Positions 35,701 to 45,530 are shown, counted from the first letter of the stretch. The stretch: DNA of 64,000 nucleotides from Sphaerolaimus hirsutus (GCA_964036195.1 OZ038452.1:8426704-8490703), one strand, 5' to 3'. Notes: generated by a model from the sequence alone, not told the origin. Numbers and translations are program-made.

Positions 35701-36605
35701 TGCTTCGGACAGCTGTACGGCATGTGCGATCAGGTGTGATTTTGGGCTGTTTTTTGGTGGTGGTTTGATGTTTGATTGTGATGGGAGGAGCCTTATTGCG
35801 TTCTTTGAAAATGTTCAGTAGGGCTGTGGCTGTGATGTTTTTCGGGGAGTGGTGGGGGGCAGGGTCGTATCCAGGGGGGGGGGCGGGGGGGGGGGGGGGG
35901 CTGCAGCCCCCCCCCCCTCTCCTGGGGCGAGACCAAAAAGTGACCGGAAAATGCGGCTTTTTCAACGTCAGCGTAAAAAATTTTACCAGACTATTATCAT
36001 CGGATTTGCTCCATGTGGCCACATATCATTATAAATACACTCAATTTTGTGTTTTTTTGCTGTTTTGTATGTATATTTACATACATATACAGCATTCCAT
36101 GGCGCTGACGCCAACGCCAATGGCGTCATGGCGTGGCGCCTACTAATGGCGCCAGCGCCATGGCGCCATTCCGCCACTATGTAGCTAAAATTTTAGGGGG
36201 GGGGTTGAGCCCCCCCCCCTCGCCGGCCTCCGTAAACAAGCAGCCCCCCCCGCTCAAAAATCCTGGATACGTCCCTGGTGTGGGGGGGGGGGGTTTCTGC
36301 GCAAGTAAACGCATCACACATCATGTTTACGCATCACTTATAACTTATTTGTCACAGTGAACTTCCATCATCAGGTATCCTTCTCGCTGGGCCAAGCGGG
36401 CTACTCAGTCTACAAATACGTGCCCTACGGGCCCGTGGATGAAGTTCTGCCCTACCTATCGCGTAGGGCGCTGGAAAATTCCACATTGATGGGCTCGTCG
36501 GGTCTGGAAAGGACGCTCATGTGGACGGAAGTGAAGCGTAGATTGGCGGCTGGCCAATGGTGGTACACGCCCAGTCCTCCGCCGCAAAGCACTGTGGTTG
36601 TTTGA
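5765..36605 (+). CDS. PRODH: Proline dehydrogenase, mitochondrial (11 exons, 621 aa)
   Basis: FAD enzyme of the mitochondrial inner membrane that oxidises L-proline to pyrroline-5-carboxylate and passes electrons to ubiquinone; fly orthologue sluggish-A. Exons: 5765-5947, 6878-7063, 7852-7995, 8301-8501, 8794-8862, 8943-9047, 10395-10656, 11564-11642, 12618-12822, 35533-35733, 36375-36605; 1,866 nt with continuous phase. The start gives a basic, hydroxylated, acid-poor N-terminus ([13 protein letters not shown]) typical of a mitochondrial presequence. Family marks: [101 protein letters not shown] and the substrate-binding arginine pair in YLSRRALEN. Exon 7 carries an EF-hand-like loop ([12 protein letters not shown]). 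Intron 9 is 22.7 kb and full of mobile DNA. AATAAA follows the stop by 113 bp. No frameshift or stop was seen in any exon. Confidence 0.97.
5972..6625. mobile_element. CACTCCC-family MITE in PRODH intron 1, split by a hAT-like insertion
   Basis: Left end CACTCCCAGACC at 5972 and right end GGTCTGGGAGTAG at 6613-6625 are inverted. Inner motifs CATTTTACAGGGC and TTTTACAGGGCATTTT match the sarcoglycan copy. A 462-bp hAT-like element (6058-6519) with its own duplication interrupts it, so the MITE is the older insertion. It begins 25 bp after the PRODH exon 1 donor. Confidence 0.75.
6058..6519. mobile_element. hAT-like non-autonomous element (CAGGGGT ends)
   Basis: Ends CAGGGGTTTTGTAG and CTACTAAACCCCTG are inverted; the flanking 8-bp duplication TGACAAAG at 6050-6057 and 6520-6527 is perfect. 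CAGGG-type ends with 8-bp duplications are typical of hAT transposons. No transposase is encoded; the core has GATAGATAGCTG repeats and poly-G runs. Confidence 0.85.
7165..7682. mobile_element. hAT-like non-autonomous element in PRODH intron 2
   Basis: Ends CAGGGGTATCTTGAAT and ATTCGAGACCCCTG are inverted, and the 8-bp duplication CAGTGCTT (7157-7164 and 7683-7690) is perfect. Same family as 6058-6519: CTCCTCCGGAGGGATAGATAG, GATAGATAGCTGAGCG and long G runs. No coding capacity. Confidence 0.88.
9068..10340. mobile_element. hAT-like element in PRODH intron 6, with a nested element at its end
   Basis: Left end CAGGGGTCTCCAATGGG follows AATGTCGT; the right end (GGAGACCCCCG) is followed, once the nested 9456-10333 element is removed, by AATGTCGC, a 7 of 8 match to the left duplication. 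Internal motifs (CCGGAGGAGCGATT, GCTATCTATC) mark the same family in inverse orientation to 7165-7682. It starts 20 bp after the PRODH exon 6 donor. Confidence 0.75.
9456..10333. mobile_element. MITE with ATCGAATATCGAT subterminal arrays and 10-bp duplication
   Basis: Ends AGGGTTCAAACGATAT and ATATCGTTTGAACCCT are inverted; the sequence ACCCCCGAAT stands on both sides (9446-9455 and 10334-10343). Both arms carry tandem units of ATATCGATATCGAAAATTTTG, with a non-repetitive AT-rich centre (about 9640-10070) and no plausible ORF. The duplication length does not settle the superfamily. Confidence 0.8.
10765..11505. repeat. Repeat pair with CCGCCCTTG motifs in PRODH intron 7
   Basis: Two direct repeats of about 75 bp (10958-11030 and 11428-11502) share GAACCGCCCTTGGA, GGAACTCAAAAACGT and TTTTGAGTGTGC; inverted partners such as AAGGGCGGAATT lie at 10790-10920. 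Probably remains of one or two mobile elements; no termini could be defined. Confidence 0.5.
11867..12296. mobile_element. hAT-like element, CAGGGACGTATCC family
   Basis: Ends CAGGGACGTATCCAGG and CCTGGATACGGCCCTG are inverted; the 8-bp duplication TTTGTCAG (11859-11866 and 12297-12304) is perfect. The core holds long G and C runs and GGCGCCAT motifs. An inverted copy is at 35860-36277. It sits in PRODH intron 8. Confidence 0.88.
12823..14655. other. AT-rich part of PRODH intron 9 without recognised feature
   Basis: Begins at the donor GTGGGT of PRODH exon 9. Apart from a few short ORFs with no coding character I see no gene, RNA or transposon terminus. The 3' end of the minus-strand LINE may reach into about 14.2-14.65 kb. 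Confidence 0.4.
16550..18518. mobile_element. hAT-like element with GGAAAACGG arrays carrying a BEL/Pao fragment
   Basis: Ends TAGGGTGTCAAA and TTTGACACCCTA are inverted; flanks GGCCGCCC (16542-16549) and GGCCACCC (18519-18526) match at 7 of 8 positions. Both arms are arrays of GGAAAACGGAAA units (16567-16800, 18190-18510), and the centre is a retrotransposon pol fragment. A right end with the same array and GACACCCTA is at 46200-46450. Confidence 0.75.
16866..18200 (+). pseudogene. BEL/Pao retrotransposon pol fragment (broken)
   Basis: Translated pieces match BEL/Pao pol: [20 protein letters not shown] upstream, then after a stop near 17119 a reverse transcriptase stretch with [37 protein letters not shown] and the catalytic-region YVDNF, then a remnant of the post-RT AYDPIGF motif near 18075. 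The longest open part is 17181-17969. No LTR, gag or integrase is visible, and the fragment is wrapped between GGAAAACGG arrays, so it looks captured rather than independently inserted. Confidence 0.85.
18763..18883. mobile_element. Small MITE with TACCGTATTTCC ends
   Basis: Left end TACCGTATTTCCGCG and right end GGAAATATGGTAT are inverted around about 120 bp of C-rich repeats (GAATTATCCCC, GAATAAGCCCC). The same ends and repeat type occur at 47960-48365 and 51875-52000. Confidence 0.6.
22701..24671 (-). CDS. Spliced exons upstream of the LINE: RGG-rich, ORF1-like
   Basis: Minus-strand exon-like blocks with good splice sites: 24151-24414 (88 codons, acceptor TATGCAG, donor GTACGT), 23754-23964 (acceptor CATTCAG; encodes an RGG-box stretch, [18 protein letters not shown], typical of RNA-binding proteins), about 23530-23670, and about 22740-23367 (acceptor CACATGTAG; contains CKTFRLGQ and QKCAKC). 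A fragment at 24604-24671 ([16 protein letters not shown]) weakly resembles the helical C-terminal region of some LINE ORF1 proteins. These exons lie directly upstream of the esterase ORF and may be its ORF1. Exon joins inside this part were not all phase-checked. Confidence 0.5.
24672..28500 (-). mobile_element. Penelope-like element with N-terminal GIY-YIG domain (copy 1, near full length)
   Basis: One uninterrupted ORF runs 28275-25594 (893 residues from the first Met; the frame is open to about 28497). Upstream and N-terminal cysteines ([17 protein letters not shown]) surround a GIY-YIG-type endonuclease start (VYIGQTGQ near residue 45). The reverse transcriptase follows: [35 protein letters not shown] near residue 695 and the catalytic RYIDD near 732. 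Penelope-like elements usually carry GIY-YIG at the C-terminus; an N-terminal position is known for the Chlamys and Naiad groups. The 3' untranslated part (24672-25593) ends at TTACTTA and is shared with copy 2. The 5' limit is approximate. Intact frame implies recent activity. Confidence 0.85.
28956..34808 (-). CDS. Spliced minus-strand gene in PRODH intron 9: coiled coil and RRM-like ORF1
   Basis: Phase-checked exons: about 34312-34047, 33851-33670, 33624-33607 (18-nt microexon), 33411-33286, 33076-32837, an exon starting 32641; and, beyond Penelope copy 2, 30053-29772 joined to 29454-28956. Donors include GTCAGT, GTGAGT, GTGAGC and GTAATT; one intron of 45 nt contains TACTAAC. A possible start ([12 protein letters not shown], 34808) has a good donor but its link to the next exon was not resolved. 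The 30053-28956 product has a charged coiled-coil-like stretch then IRIINVP and an RRM-like region, as in LINE ORF1 proteins. Two Penelope elements interrupt it. It could be the ORF1 of the downstream LINE, a separate element, or a captured gene. Confidence 0.55.
30304..32486 (-). mobile_element. Penelope-like element, 5'-truncated copy 2
   Basis: Nearly identical to copy 1 over its whole length, from the shared 3' end TTACTTA (30304) to a break at 32486 inside the ORF (after [11 protein letters not shown] in copy 1 terms). The RT core including [11 protein letters not shown] and RYIDD is intact; the GIY-YIG region is missing. Differences are scattered single bases. 5' truncation with a shared 3' end is expected of target-primed reverse transcription. 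A clear target duplication was not seen. Confidence 0.85.
35860..36277. mobile_element. hAT-like element, CAGGG..CGTATCC family, in PRODH intron 10
   Basis: Ends CAGGGTCGTATCCAGG and CCTGGATACGTCCCTG are inverted; flanking octamers GTGGGGGG and GTGTGGGG match at 7 of 8. The core matches 11867-12296 in the opposite orientation, so two copies lie in neighbouring introns of the same gene. Confidence 0.8.
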
Positions 36606-36718
36606 TTTGGTTGAGTTATTGGTCAGTTTGATGGTTCATGTTGGTTCCATTGTGGGCGGGGTTTGTGGGACGGAGCGGTCACGCTGGGATTGATTTTGTG
36701 TGTGATCAAAATGTACGA

Positions 36719-36724
36719 ATAAAA
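36719..36724 (+). promoter_or_regulatory. Polyadenylation signal of PRODH
   Basis: AATAAA 113 bp after the PRODH stop codon, in otherwise unremarkable 3' flank. Confidence 0.65.
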
Positions 36725-37167
36725 GGTTCTGTTTGATATCTAAAAAAAGTCCCCAGTGCTTCGATATTTAAAACTTTAAGATCCGTTTCACTATTTCAAG
36801 CATTTTCAAGCAATATCAAAATCTCACTTCGATAACGTTTAACAAATAAAAAAAAATACTAAATACTACCTACTCGAATACAGATTTCGAATAGGTAGGT
36901 CACAACTGCATGATGGCAGAATGAGATCGACCAACTTCCACAATTCGAACAATAGTTTTTTATTTGTGATAGGTTTTATAAATTTAATGTAATAAAATTT
37001 TCGTCTTTCCCGGTGTTTATTATAGCCAAAGTTGAGTTTATTAGTGTTACCTCATTAACTGTTCACTGGTGTTACTTTTGTTCTTCCGGTGCCTGTCTAC
37101 GCGGTTGTGCAGGGAGTTGTTGCTTTGCACGCAGCGATGTAAGAGCGCCGTGGTGCTAGCGCCAACC

Positions 37168-37869
37168 AGAGTTGCGAAAGCGTATTTACGCTTACCCAAA
37201 ATACCCGGGTAAATGGGTATTTATACTTACGCTTACGCTTACGCTTTCATAAAATACCTGTACGTTTTTTTACGCTTTCCCGGCCAAAATACCCGGGTAC
37301 TAAAAGCGTAAAAAAGCTATTCACACGGTTCAGTTTTACGCTTTTGAAAAAGTGTAAACCACAAAAAAAAGAGTGAACGAAACCGCGTACCAGAAAAAAA
37401 TGACTGTGTGTGTGCAGTAGTGATGGAAAAGCACCAGGAAAAATTGCGCTAGGCGCCAATGGCGCCATGGCGCCATTCAAATAAATGGCGCCAGCGCCAA
37501 GATGGCGCCAGAGAAAATGGCGCCAGGCGCCAATGGCGGCACGGCGCCATTGGAAAAAATGGCGCCAGGTGCCAAAGGGCGCCAGAAACAATGGCGCCAA
37601 CAATAAATCTTACCATTTTAGCATTTATATTCTAACAGAAGCATTTTTCTGTTAAGGGCAATATGTTAAAAATGTTGCTGAGGTCTTGATTTGGAAAGAA
37701 TTCACTAAGCAAAAAGCCTCTTAAAATTTTTTACGCTTACGCTTTTATTTACGCTTTCCCAGGTATTTTAAAAATACCTTACGCTTTTAGTATCCATACT
37801 CAAAATTTTGAAAGTGTATTTACGCTTACGCTTACGCTTTCCAAAAATACCCGTATTTTAACAACTCTG
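37168..37869. mobile_element. hAT-like element, CAGAGTTG family, with nested GGCGCC element
   Basis: Ends CAGAGTTGCGAAAGC and TTTTAACAACTCTG are inverted; the duplication GCGCCAAC (37160-37167 and 37870-37877) is perfect. The body is made of TACGCTTACGCTTTCC-type repeats. A GGCGCC-cored element (about 37425-37610) sits inside. A related element with GTTGTTAAAA ends spans about 45659-46099. Confidence 0.85.
37425..37610. repeat. GGCGCC-cored repeat element
   Basis: Begins AGTGATGGAAAAGCACC and continues as GGCGCCATGGCGCCATT palindromic units separated by AAAAATGGCGCCAG. It is one of a family with copies at 39655-39890, 41376-41565, 42676-42830 and 50230-50372. All ORFs in it are repeat translations. 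Confidence 0.7.
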
Positions 37870-38824
37870 GCGCCAACGCGGAAAGCGCCATGGTTCTTGG
37901 CGCTATCATTTTGGCGCTTTTATATCGACTCGCCTTTACATCACTGTTATCCTGCAATATCAGTATGTATATAAATATTTATATTACACATTGGCGTTGT
38001 GTTTTTTCAGCTTTATGGTCAGTTAAACTCGGTATACTCAGTTAAAGCTTTGAGGTTTTCATTTTTGGAGCTTTTTGAGATATTCTACCCAGGGTCTCTT
38101 TTGGGATTTTTGTTTTCATTTTTGATATTTTATGTATGTTGCCTGATTTGCACTTTTTTGTCTGACCTAAAAAATTTGGAAATCGATTTTGCATATTACG
38201 TGGCTCAGGTTGCTAGTCATTTTCGTAGATAAATGTTTATGAATATTTAGATAATCTTTTCCTAGTTTTTTTTTTCATGGATGCAGAAATACGTACATAT
38301 TATACCTATATCGCTATATGGATATTTTCACTCCTAGTTCCCTGTATTTCGGGCCTTTATTATAACTACGCTTAGTGATAAACATTGCTAATATGGAAAG
38401 ATTATCAATGCTAACCAAGTGTTCAAAAAGTGTTGAAAAATTAAATTTTACGAGGTTTTTCTGCGGCAGTGTTTTTCGAATGGAAGCAGGTATTTATATC
38501 CATTTCTAGGTTGAGTACTTGCAATGACTGTAGAATACATGCGTAAATATTTTTTTCGCGTACACTTTTATGCACAGTGCACTGACTTATCGAGGATATA
38601 ACCTATTGAGGTGTACCTACCGTATTCAACAAAATTTATGACTAAATACTAGAGATATTAAAGGTAGCGTGAAAAAAATTCACAACGGCGTTTTCCCTTC
38701 TTTCCCTCTCCCACAGCTGGAGATATGGTGGTGCTTAACTTAACTTGGAACGTCAATATTAGGCAGATTTGATATTTTCACATTTCTGGGGGCAGCGCTC
38801 CGGCAACTTGCGACAAGTGATGAC

Positions 38825-39045
38825 TAGTGATGTTTAAGGCACCGGGAAAAATGGCACCGCACCGCACCGGCACCTTTGCCAACGCATGAAAGAAAAGGGC
38901 ACCTGGCACCTTGGGGCACCGGCCAGAAAATGGCACCGCACCGCACCGGCACCGGTGCCTTTTGGAAAAAATGGCACCGGCACCGAAGGGCACCGGCGGG
39001 TTGCCGGTGCTAGCACCGAAAGGCACCGCACCGGGCTGGAATTTC
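38825..39045. repeat. GGCACC-cored repeat element
   Basis: Begins CTAGTGATGTTTAAGGCACCGG and consists of GCACCGCACCGGCACC units. Copies at 43785-43960 and 45300-45530; the flanks of the first two copies are also similar for about 100 bp (GGGCTGGAATTTC against GGGCTGAAAGTTTC), so more than the array is shared. Confidence 0.7.
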
Positions 39046-39654
39046 TGAAGTAAATATCGGGCAGTTTCTCAGTGGTCTCACCTTTGGAAGTGCATATTTC
39101 CATGAATTTTCAACCGATTTTGATGGTTGAGCACTTAAAATGATCAGAATGATGTGGCAATCACTTTTATGAAGCAATTACAATGATTACAAATGAAAGA
39201 TAAAATATTTAATTCACTACAATGTCCATAGCCACTATTGTCTACTGATCGGAGTCGTTAGTGATTTACATCACTGTGCCTTTACATCACTAGTGATGAC
39301 AAATGTACATAGTGTTTTGTTTTTCCTGCTGCCAATTTTTTTTACCGAAATAGGTACGGTACACGTTATCTGTAGAAAAAATTTTGTTTGGCACCCTAGA
39401 CTGTCTGTTTTTGTGTGTAATCGCTGCAAAATGAGGTGTCATAACGGTAACAGTCACTGCCCCATTAGATCGGTGGTTCAGTGTACTACTTTTTGTTTGT
39501 ACACATTCTATTGAAGCAGCATCAAAATAGGGGCATGAAATTAGCAGTCAGCAGGCAAAAAAAAATATTTGCGCTGAATGTCCCAACCCGCTGCATGCGG
39601 GATATTCAAATTCAACCTGTACACCTAGCTTTGTACATAAAAGTTTAGTGTTGG

Positions 39655-39890
39655 AAGTAGTGATGGAAAAGCGCCAGAAAAAAGGGCGCCAGGCGCCAAT
39701 GGCGCCATGGCGCCATTCAGAAAGTGGGCGCCACAGAAAAAGGGCGCCATGGCGCCATTCGGAAAGCGGGCGCCAGGCGCCAAGGGCGCCACGGAAAGAG
39801 GGCGCCAAGCGCCAAGGGCGCCATGGCGCCATTTGAAAAATAGGGCGCCAGGCACCAAGGGCGCCAGGAAAATTAGTGCATACAACACCC
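39655..39890. repeat. GGCGCC-cored repeat element
   Basis: Starts AGTGATGGAAAAGCGCCAG and continues as GGCGCCATGGCGCCATT and GGGCGCCAAG units. No gene. Flanking sequence 39050-39650 and 39900-41120 is AT-rich with no supported feature. Confidence 0.7.
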
Positions 39891-41375
39891 TGCATGTGCT
39901 AAAAGTGTTTCTACAGCACCCTAGCACATGCATTCACTACTTAATTTGACTCCCTATGTTTCTATCAAAACGCATTTTTGTCATACGAATAAGTTTTGCA
40001 TATTTTTTTGCCTATTTGTTAAACTGAATATTTGTCATACACGCGGGCAATTTGCCAGTTGGTGAGGGCAATTTGTCATAGGATTAAGTTTCAAGTGCAG
40101 GCAATTCGTCATACTAACAGAATATTTATCATACTGCAAGGTATGGCACTCTATTCAAAGGAGTATAAGTGAAAGTGTAAATATTTTTAATAATACCATG
40201 TATTGGGCAGTTCATTCTAAGGAGGAAAGTGTGCTAGTAATTGTGGGATGTGTAATGTGTGTAATGTGTGTGTAAAATATTTATACCTGAATTCAATTTA
40301 AAGGAGTTACATCTATTTAAGTTTATATAGTTCCTGAAGGGACTGTCTCCATGGAAAGCTGTGATGCCACTTGAAGTGTTGCATTCCAGCAGTGCTCAAA
40401 TTTTTGCACACTTAAATTTTGATATTCACACATAACTCTATGTTTTTGCAAATTGAAATTTCAAATAATTCTCAAATTTCAAAAAATATTGTTTGCAAAT
40501 CGATTTTGAATCGAATTTTTGATTAGCAGATGTAAATTTATTGTATTTTTATTTTTATATTATTGCAAATCGAAATTTGAATTGATTTCCAAAGACATTT
40601 ATTAAAATGTTCAAATCAAAATTTACATCTGCAAAATATGCTTATTTGCATGTGCAAAACAAAATCGCAATTTGCAAAAAAAATAAAAACAAACACATTT
40701 ATTTATGTGTGCAAATTGAAGGATTTAAGGATACTCCTGCTGGGATTTATTTACACAGGCCAACAGGCAATATGATAAATCTTAAGTCTATATTTGACAT
40801 AAACAGCTGCGCTATACTTTGTGTTATGACGAATATATACCCCTCTCAATGTTAAATATTCCGCTATGTATGACAAAACTTCCGCGAAACTGGCAAATTG
40901 ATTCGTATGACAAAAGCACCGTCAAATTGACAAATTTATTAGTAAAGCAAATGCGCGTTATAATAAATAGGTATTTGCCCCTTAATTTGCGTTCTCCAGG
41001 GTGTATGTAATGAACAAAGACAACACTAGCAACAAAAAAATTCGAGTAAAATGCACATAACAATTCAAACACAATGGATATTGTCATTTGACAACAATCC
41101 ATTCACTTCAAATTGACTTTTCCAATCAATGTTTCCTCGAAATGGACAAAAAAAAACGGAATTGCAACGATTTGAATATGTTAATTTATGTTTTGCAAGT
41201 TCAACGTTCCATCATTCTTGTCTTCTGATCTGTCATACACATCTGATGAACCGTTGCACAAAAGATTTATACCCACCCACACCACTACGTCCATTTTTCT
41301 GGCGAATTCAGATCATCCATGAATGCGTTTTTCATCTTTTTTCCATTTATACAGCACTCACCTTGAAACCCTGCT

Positions 41376-41565
41376 GGCGCCCTTTAAAAGCAGGGCGTCA
41401 GGCGCCACGGAAAAAGGGCGCCATGGCGCCTTTCAGAATGTGGGCGCCAGGCGCCAAGGGCGCCACAGAAAAAGGGCGCCAAGCGCCAATGGCGCCATGG
41501 CGCGGCGCCCTTTGGCGCCCTCAAATGGCGCCAGCGCCATGGCGCCATTCCATCACTAGTTGGAA
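41376..41565. repeat. GGCGCC-cored repeat element, opposite orientation
   Basis: Ends in GGCGCCATTCCATCACTAG, the inverse of the AGTGATGGAA start seen in other copies. Core is GGCGCCATGGCGCC units. Confidence 0.7.
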
Positions 41566-41891
41566 GGAGTGAAATACTTGTAAAAATTGTAGTCGTTTTT
41601 CAGAATATTGATTTTATCATATTTTTGTATTTAATTCGTTGTCTTGGCGTGTATGTGTCACTGCATAAAAATACACATCACACACTGTCACCACCAGAAA
41701 AGTGAACCATCTTTCTGAGAAGTTTTCATCTATGCTTGGGACAAACTCCAAACATATTTAGCAGCTTTCCAACTTTTTACAATGCAGAATACAATAATGC
41801 CCTGCCGCCTACCCATCACTAACAGCTACTTCTCTAATAAACCTTTGTTTATAGTGGTGATTCCTGAGTACAGTAATTTGCCAAGTAAATA

Positions 41892-42446
41892 CAGGGTGCG
41901 GCAATTGAGACGGACGCTCTAGATTTCGAATAACTCGTCACTGGGTGGTCGGATTAACATCAAATTTTAGGTCAACATTGACAACAAAATAGGAAAGAAT
42001 CCCTGAAGTGTCGCTGCGATAGCTCCACTCGTTCGTAAGTTATTCATGCAAATGCGTAATTGTCACTACATGCACCTCGTGACCATAGGCATTGAGCGAT
42101 AAAAACGCACAAAAACCAGTGCAAAATTTCTTTAATGAAGGAGTGATATGCACCGACTCACAAAAGGCACTCAATGTAACCAACACTCTTATCAATAGCC
42201 AACTGCAACCGATCTGGGTTTCATCTGCAGCTTCAGTTTTGCTGAAGTGTATTGCCATGAGGTGGTAGTAAAGCGACAATTATTGGTGTTTGCGTGAATA
42301 ACTTAAGAGTGGAGCAATCGCAGCCATATTTTCAGGGTTCCTTTCCTATTTAGTTGTTAATGTTGACCTAAAATTTGACGTTAATCCGACCACCCAGTGA
42401 CGAGTTATTCGAAATCTAGAGCGTCCGTCTAAATTGCCGCACCCTG
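41892..42446. mobile_element. Tc1/mariner-like MITE with long inverted repeats
   Basis: Begins CAGGGTGCGGCAATTGAGAC and ends in its inverse; about 110 bp of each end pair with few mismatches (CTCTAGATTTCGAATAACTC, GGGTGGTCGGATTAAC). TA stands on both sides (41890-41891 and 42447-42448), the mariner/Tc1 target. No transposase. Confidence 0.8.
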
Positions 42447-42675
42447 TACATTGGTATTTCCAATGTATTTATAGGAGTGTCTAATTGCACGGTAAATTTC
42501 TGCGGAGCGGCGGGTCTACCTCACTCGATTCGCTTGAAGCAACACTGCTCATGTTCACAAAAACGAAAATTTTAAAGAAAGAAACTAATGACAGCGCACG
42601 TGGCCCGTTCCTTTTGGAAACCTGTAGGCATTTAAAAATTGAAATTAAAAAATTTGTGTTCGTTTTATCTTCCGA

Positions 42676-42830
42676 ATGAGCATGCTGGCGATGGAATGGC
42701 GCTGGCACCATTTGAGTTAGCCAAGGGGCGCCGCGCCATTGGCGCTTGGTGCCTTTTTCTCTGGTGCCTGGCGCCCTCTTTTCAAATTGCACTATAATAG
42801 CGCCTCTTTTCTATGGCGCCTAGTGTAGTT
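42676..42830. repeat. GGCGCC-type repeat remnant
   Basis: Decayed units (GGAATGGCGCTGGCACCATT, GGCGCCGCGCCATTGGCGC). Shorter and more diverged than other copies. Confidence 0.5.
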
Positions 42831-43784
42831 TGAAAAGGGGGAAACAGAGCGAAACAAAACTAAAAGACTACTAAAAGAGCGAAACAGTGGCGCCAACATC
42901 AAAAATTCATTTTTCACTGAAAATTCCTGAACTAAACAGCTTGTTGTAACAATTCATCGGATTTATTTGATGGATATGTGTGGGGATTTGGTTGGTGCGT
43001 TTTAACGGTCTGATTTATTACCTAACAAAATATTTACCAATACTATACTGAAGTACAATTTTCGAAGCACCCCCTTGTACTGGCGCTTTTCCATCACTAG
43101 TGCAGCCCCGGACAATTGACATGTTTCACACATGGCGCTTCGGCACTCGTCTCCCTTATCATTATTTAGCTGGATTAGCCGTTATTGGAATGTCATAAAT
43201 AATCTCGATTAGTGCGATAGGTTTTAATTCGAAGTGGACTAATTATTTGGCTGCAATAATTGCTTCTTTAATTGGTCGACATCCTTTACAGAATTCTTTT
43301 CCTTGTGCGCTACGGTGCTTCTATTGACGGTCCCAGCTCCCTTGTAAATAATTGTTTGAAGTTGGAATGTTTCACTGTCCAATAAATTTACACCTACTTC
43401 AAATAAGTCAGTAGTCACTGCTCTATCCCGTTTCACTGTGCTACTGTTCGTCTTTTGGCCTTGATTTTAAAATCATCCGATTTTTATATTTAAAAAATAA
43501 AAATACGGACCTATACATTGGAGAAGAATTGTGAAAAGATGAAAAGACTGCGGGCACATACAATGATGAGCAGCCGACGCACCCCGGCTGCGAGGAAAAA
43601 CGCCGTGAATATTTTGCACTGTTCTCCCTACGATGGCTACCTTTCTGAAAAAGTGTCAAAGTTTTTCCGTTTGTTGAAAAGTCAATGTTTTGTTCTGGAA
43701 TGAGTTTTTCAATGTCTAGGTTATGTGACTTCCGACAACCAAACGAATGGCGACGGAGAAAATTAAAAAAATCTCGAGAAGTGA

Positions 43785-43960
43785 TTAGTGATGGAAAAGG
43801 CACCGGTGCCATTCCTAAGAAAGGGCACCTGGCATCTTGGGCACCGGCAAAAAAATGGCACCGCACCGGCACCGGCGCCATTTTGAAAAAATAGCACCGA
43901 CACCCTGGAACACCGGCCGGCGGCCGGTGCCAGCACCGAAAGGCACCGCACCGGGCTGAA
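43785..43960. repeat. GGCACC-cored repeat element
   Basis: Starts AGTGATGGAAAAGGCACCGG, so it combines the end motif of the GGCGCC family with a GGCACC core. Confidence 0.7.
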
Positions 43961-44684
43961 AGTTTCGAAGGATTTATCGGGTATTTTCTTAAACGCCGCA
44001 CCTTCGGATATGCATTTTTCCATGAATTCTCTATCGATTTTGATGTTTGAGCATTCAAAATGATCAGAATGATGTGGCGATCACTTAATGAAGCAATTAG
44101 CGAAATTACAAATGATAGCTCAAATATTTTATTTGCTCAAATACACATACCAGTAGTCACTATTATCTACTGTTTGGGGTGGATATTGTACAGGAAATGT
44201 TACTATAAACCCCTGTTTACCTAGGTCCGAATGCTTACGAATTTTTGAAAAACGATTCATTCACGGCCCCCCCTAAACTTTTTGGGAAAATTCACCCCAT
44301 ACAAAAGATAGCCCAAAGAGTCGTCTAAATGATGTATGGTATGCCCCCCAATATAAGGCCGCGTGGGCCGTGTAAACGGCCCACGCATTTTTTAATACAA
44401 AAATGCACTGATCGCCTTGCTCCGAACGTTTCTTTTTATATGCTTATATTCTGTTTTTCAAGGCCAGAATTTGGCCATAATACAGAACAGAGTCCTGGCT
44501 TAGTGCCAAATGCCATTTCAACGGTTTCTTTCCAGGCAGAAATAAGATTAGGATATTTTCAATTTTCACTGTTTTGTATTGCGATCACGATCAGCTGTGA
44601 TTGTGATCATTTTATCTCCTAATGTGAGATCTATTAACACAGAAAATGCTTCCACCAGAAAGAGAAATCTTAAGCGTTTTTTTT

Positions 44685-45066
44685 AAAACCTACACCGCTT
44701 AAATTCACCTACCCAAACATTAGAATTTGAGGGGCGAAATTTATTAAACATTGTTAAATTTTACTTACTACTAATTTCCTTCCCCGGACGAAATGTACTA
44801 AGTTTAAAAAATTTCGCCCCTCAAATTCTAATGTTTGGGTAGGTGAATTTAAGCGGTGTAGGTTTTNNNNNNNNNNNNNNNNNNNNNNNNNNNNNNNNNN
44901 NNNNNNNNNNNNNNNNNNNNNNNNNNNNNNNNNNNNNNNNNNNNNNNNNNNNNNNNNNNNNNNNNNNNNNNNNNNNNNNNNNNNNNNNNNNNNNNNNNNN
45001 NNNNNNNNNNNNNNNNNNNNNNNNNNNNNNNNNNNNNNNNNNNNNNNNNNNNNNNNNNNNNNNNNN
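44685..45066. other. Inverted repeat running into a 200-base assembly gap
   Basis: 44685-44743 is the inverse of 44808-44866 (AAAACCTACACCGCTTAAATT and its complement), and the right arm ends at the run of N at 44867-45066. The gap length of exactly 200 suggests a placeholder. ORFs containing X here are artefacts. Confidence 0.85.
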
Positions 45067-45299
45067 TATTTTGTCATATACTGACAACAAATTATGAACA
45101 TAATTGGCAAAGCACATGCAATGTTTATGATTGAAGAAAATACAATCATGTATTCCCTCTTCAGAAGGGTATAGCACATTTCAAAGTAAATTTGATGAGA
45201 TGCTTTTTCTAAAAATGACTAAAAACAGTTGAATCTAGGATATTGATCTTATAAATATGAATAAGTACCAGCTTTTGACGAAACTTTACACCCTATAAC

Positions 45300-45530
45300 G
45301 ACTTGACCGGTGCCTTTACCGGTGCCTTTTACTTTGGCCCTGGTACTAGCACCTTTTCACCGGCTGAAAAATGGCACCGCACCGCACCGGCACCAGTGCC
45401 ATTCTGGAAAAAATGGCACCGGCACCGGCAGGGCATCCCGAAAAATGGCACCGCACCAGCACCGGTGCTGGTGCCCTTCGGTGCCCAGCACCGGGGCACC
45501 AGTGCCCCGGTGCCTTTCCATCACTAGAAG
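45300..45530. repeat. GGCACC-cored repeat element, opposite orientation
   Basis: Core of CACCGCACCGGCACC units ending GGTGCCTTTCCATCACTAG, the inverse of the AGTGATGGAAAAGGCACC start at 43785. Confidence 0.7.

Noticed and set aside
37999-38232. Hydrophobic 77-codon plus-strand ORF
   Set aside because: AT-rich low-complexity codon use, no splice sites or neighbours, and no resemblance to the GC-rich host exons.
38778-39103. Overlapping ORFs in GGCACC arrays
   Set aside because: Repeat translations with no splice context and matching frames at other array copies.
39548-39949. ORFs rich in Ala-Pro-Trp on both strands over GGCGCC arrays
   Set aside because: They are translations of the palindromic satellite; identical peptides appear at 37.4, 41.4 and 50.3 kb.
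44754-45179. ORFs containing runs of unknown residues
   Set aside because: They span the N gap and are artefacts.
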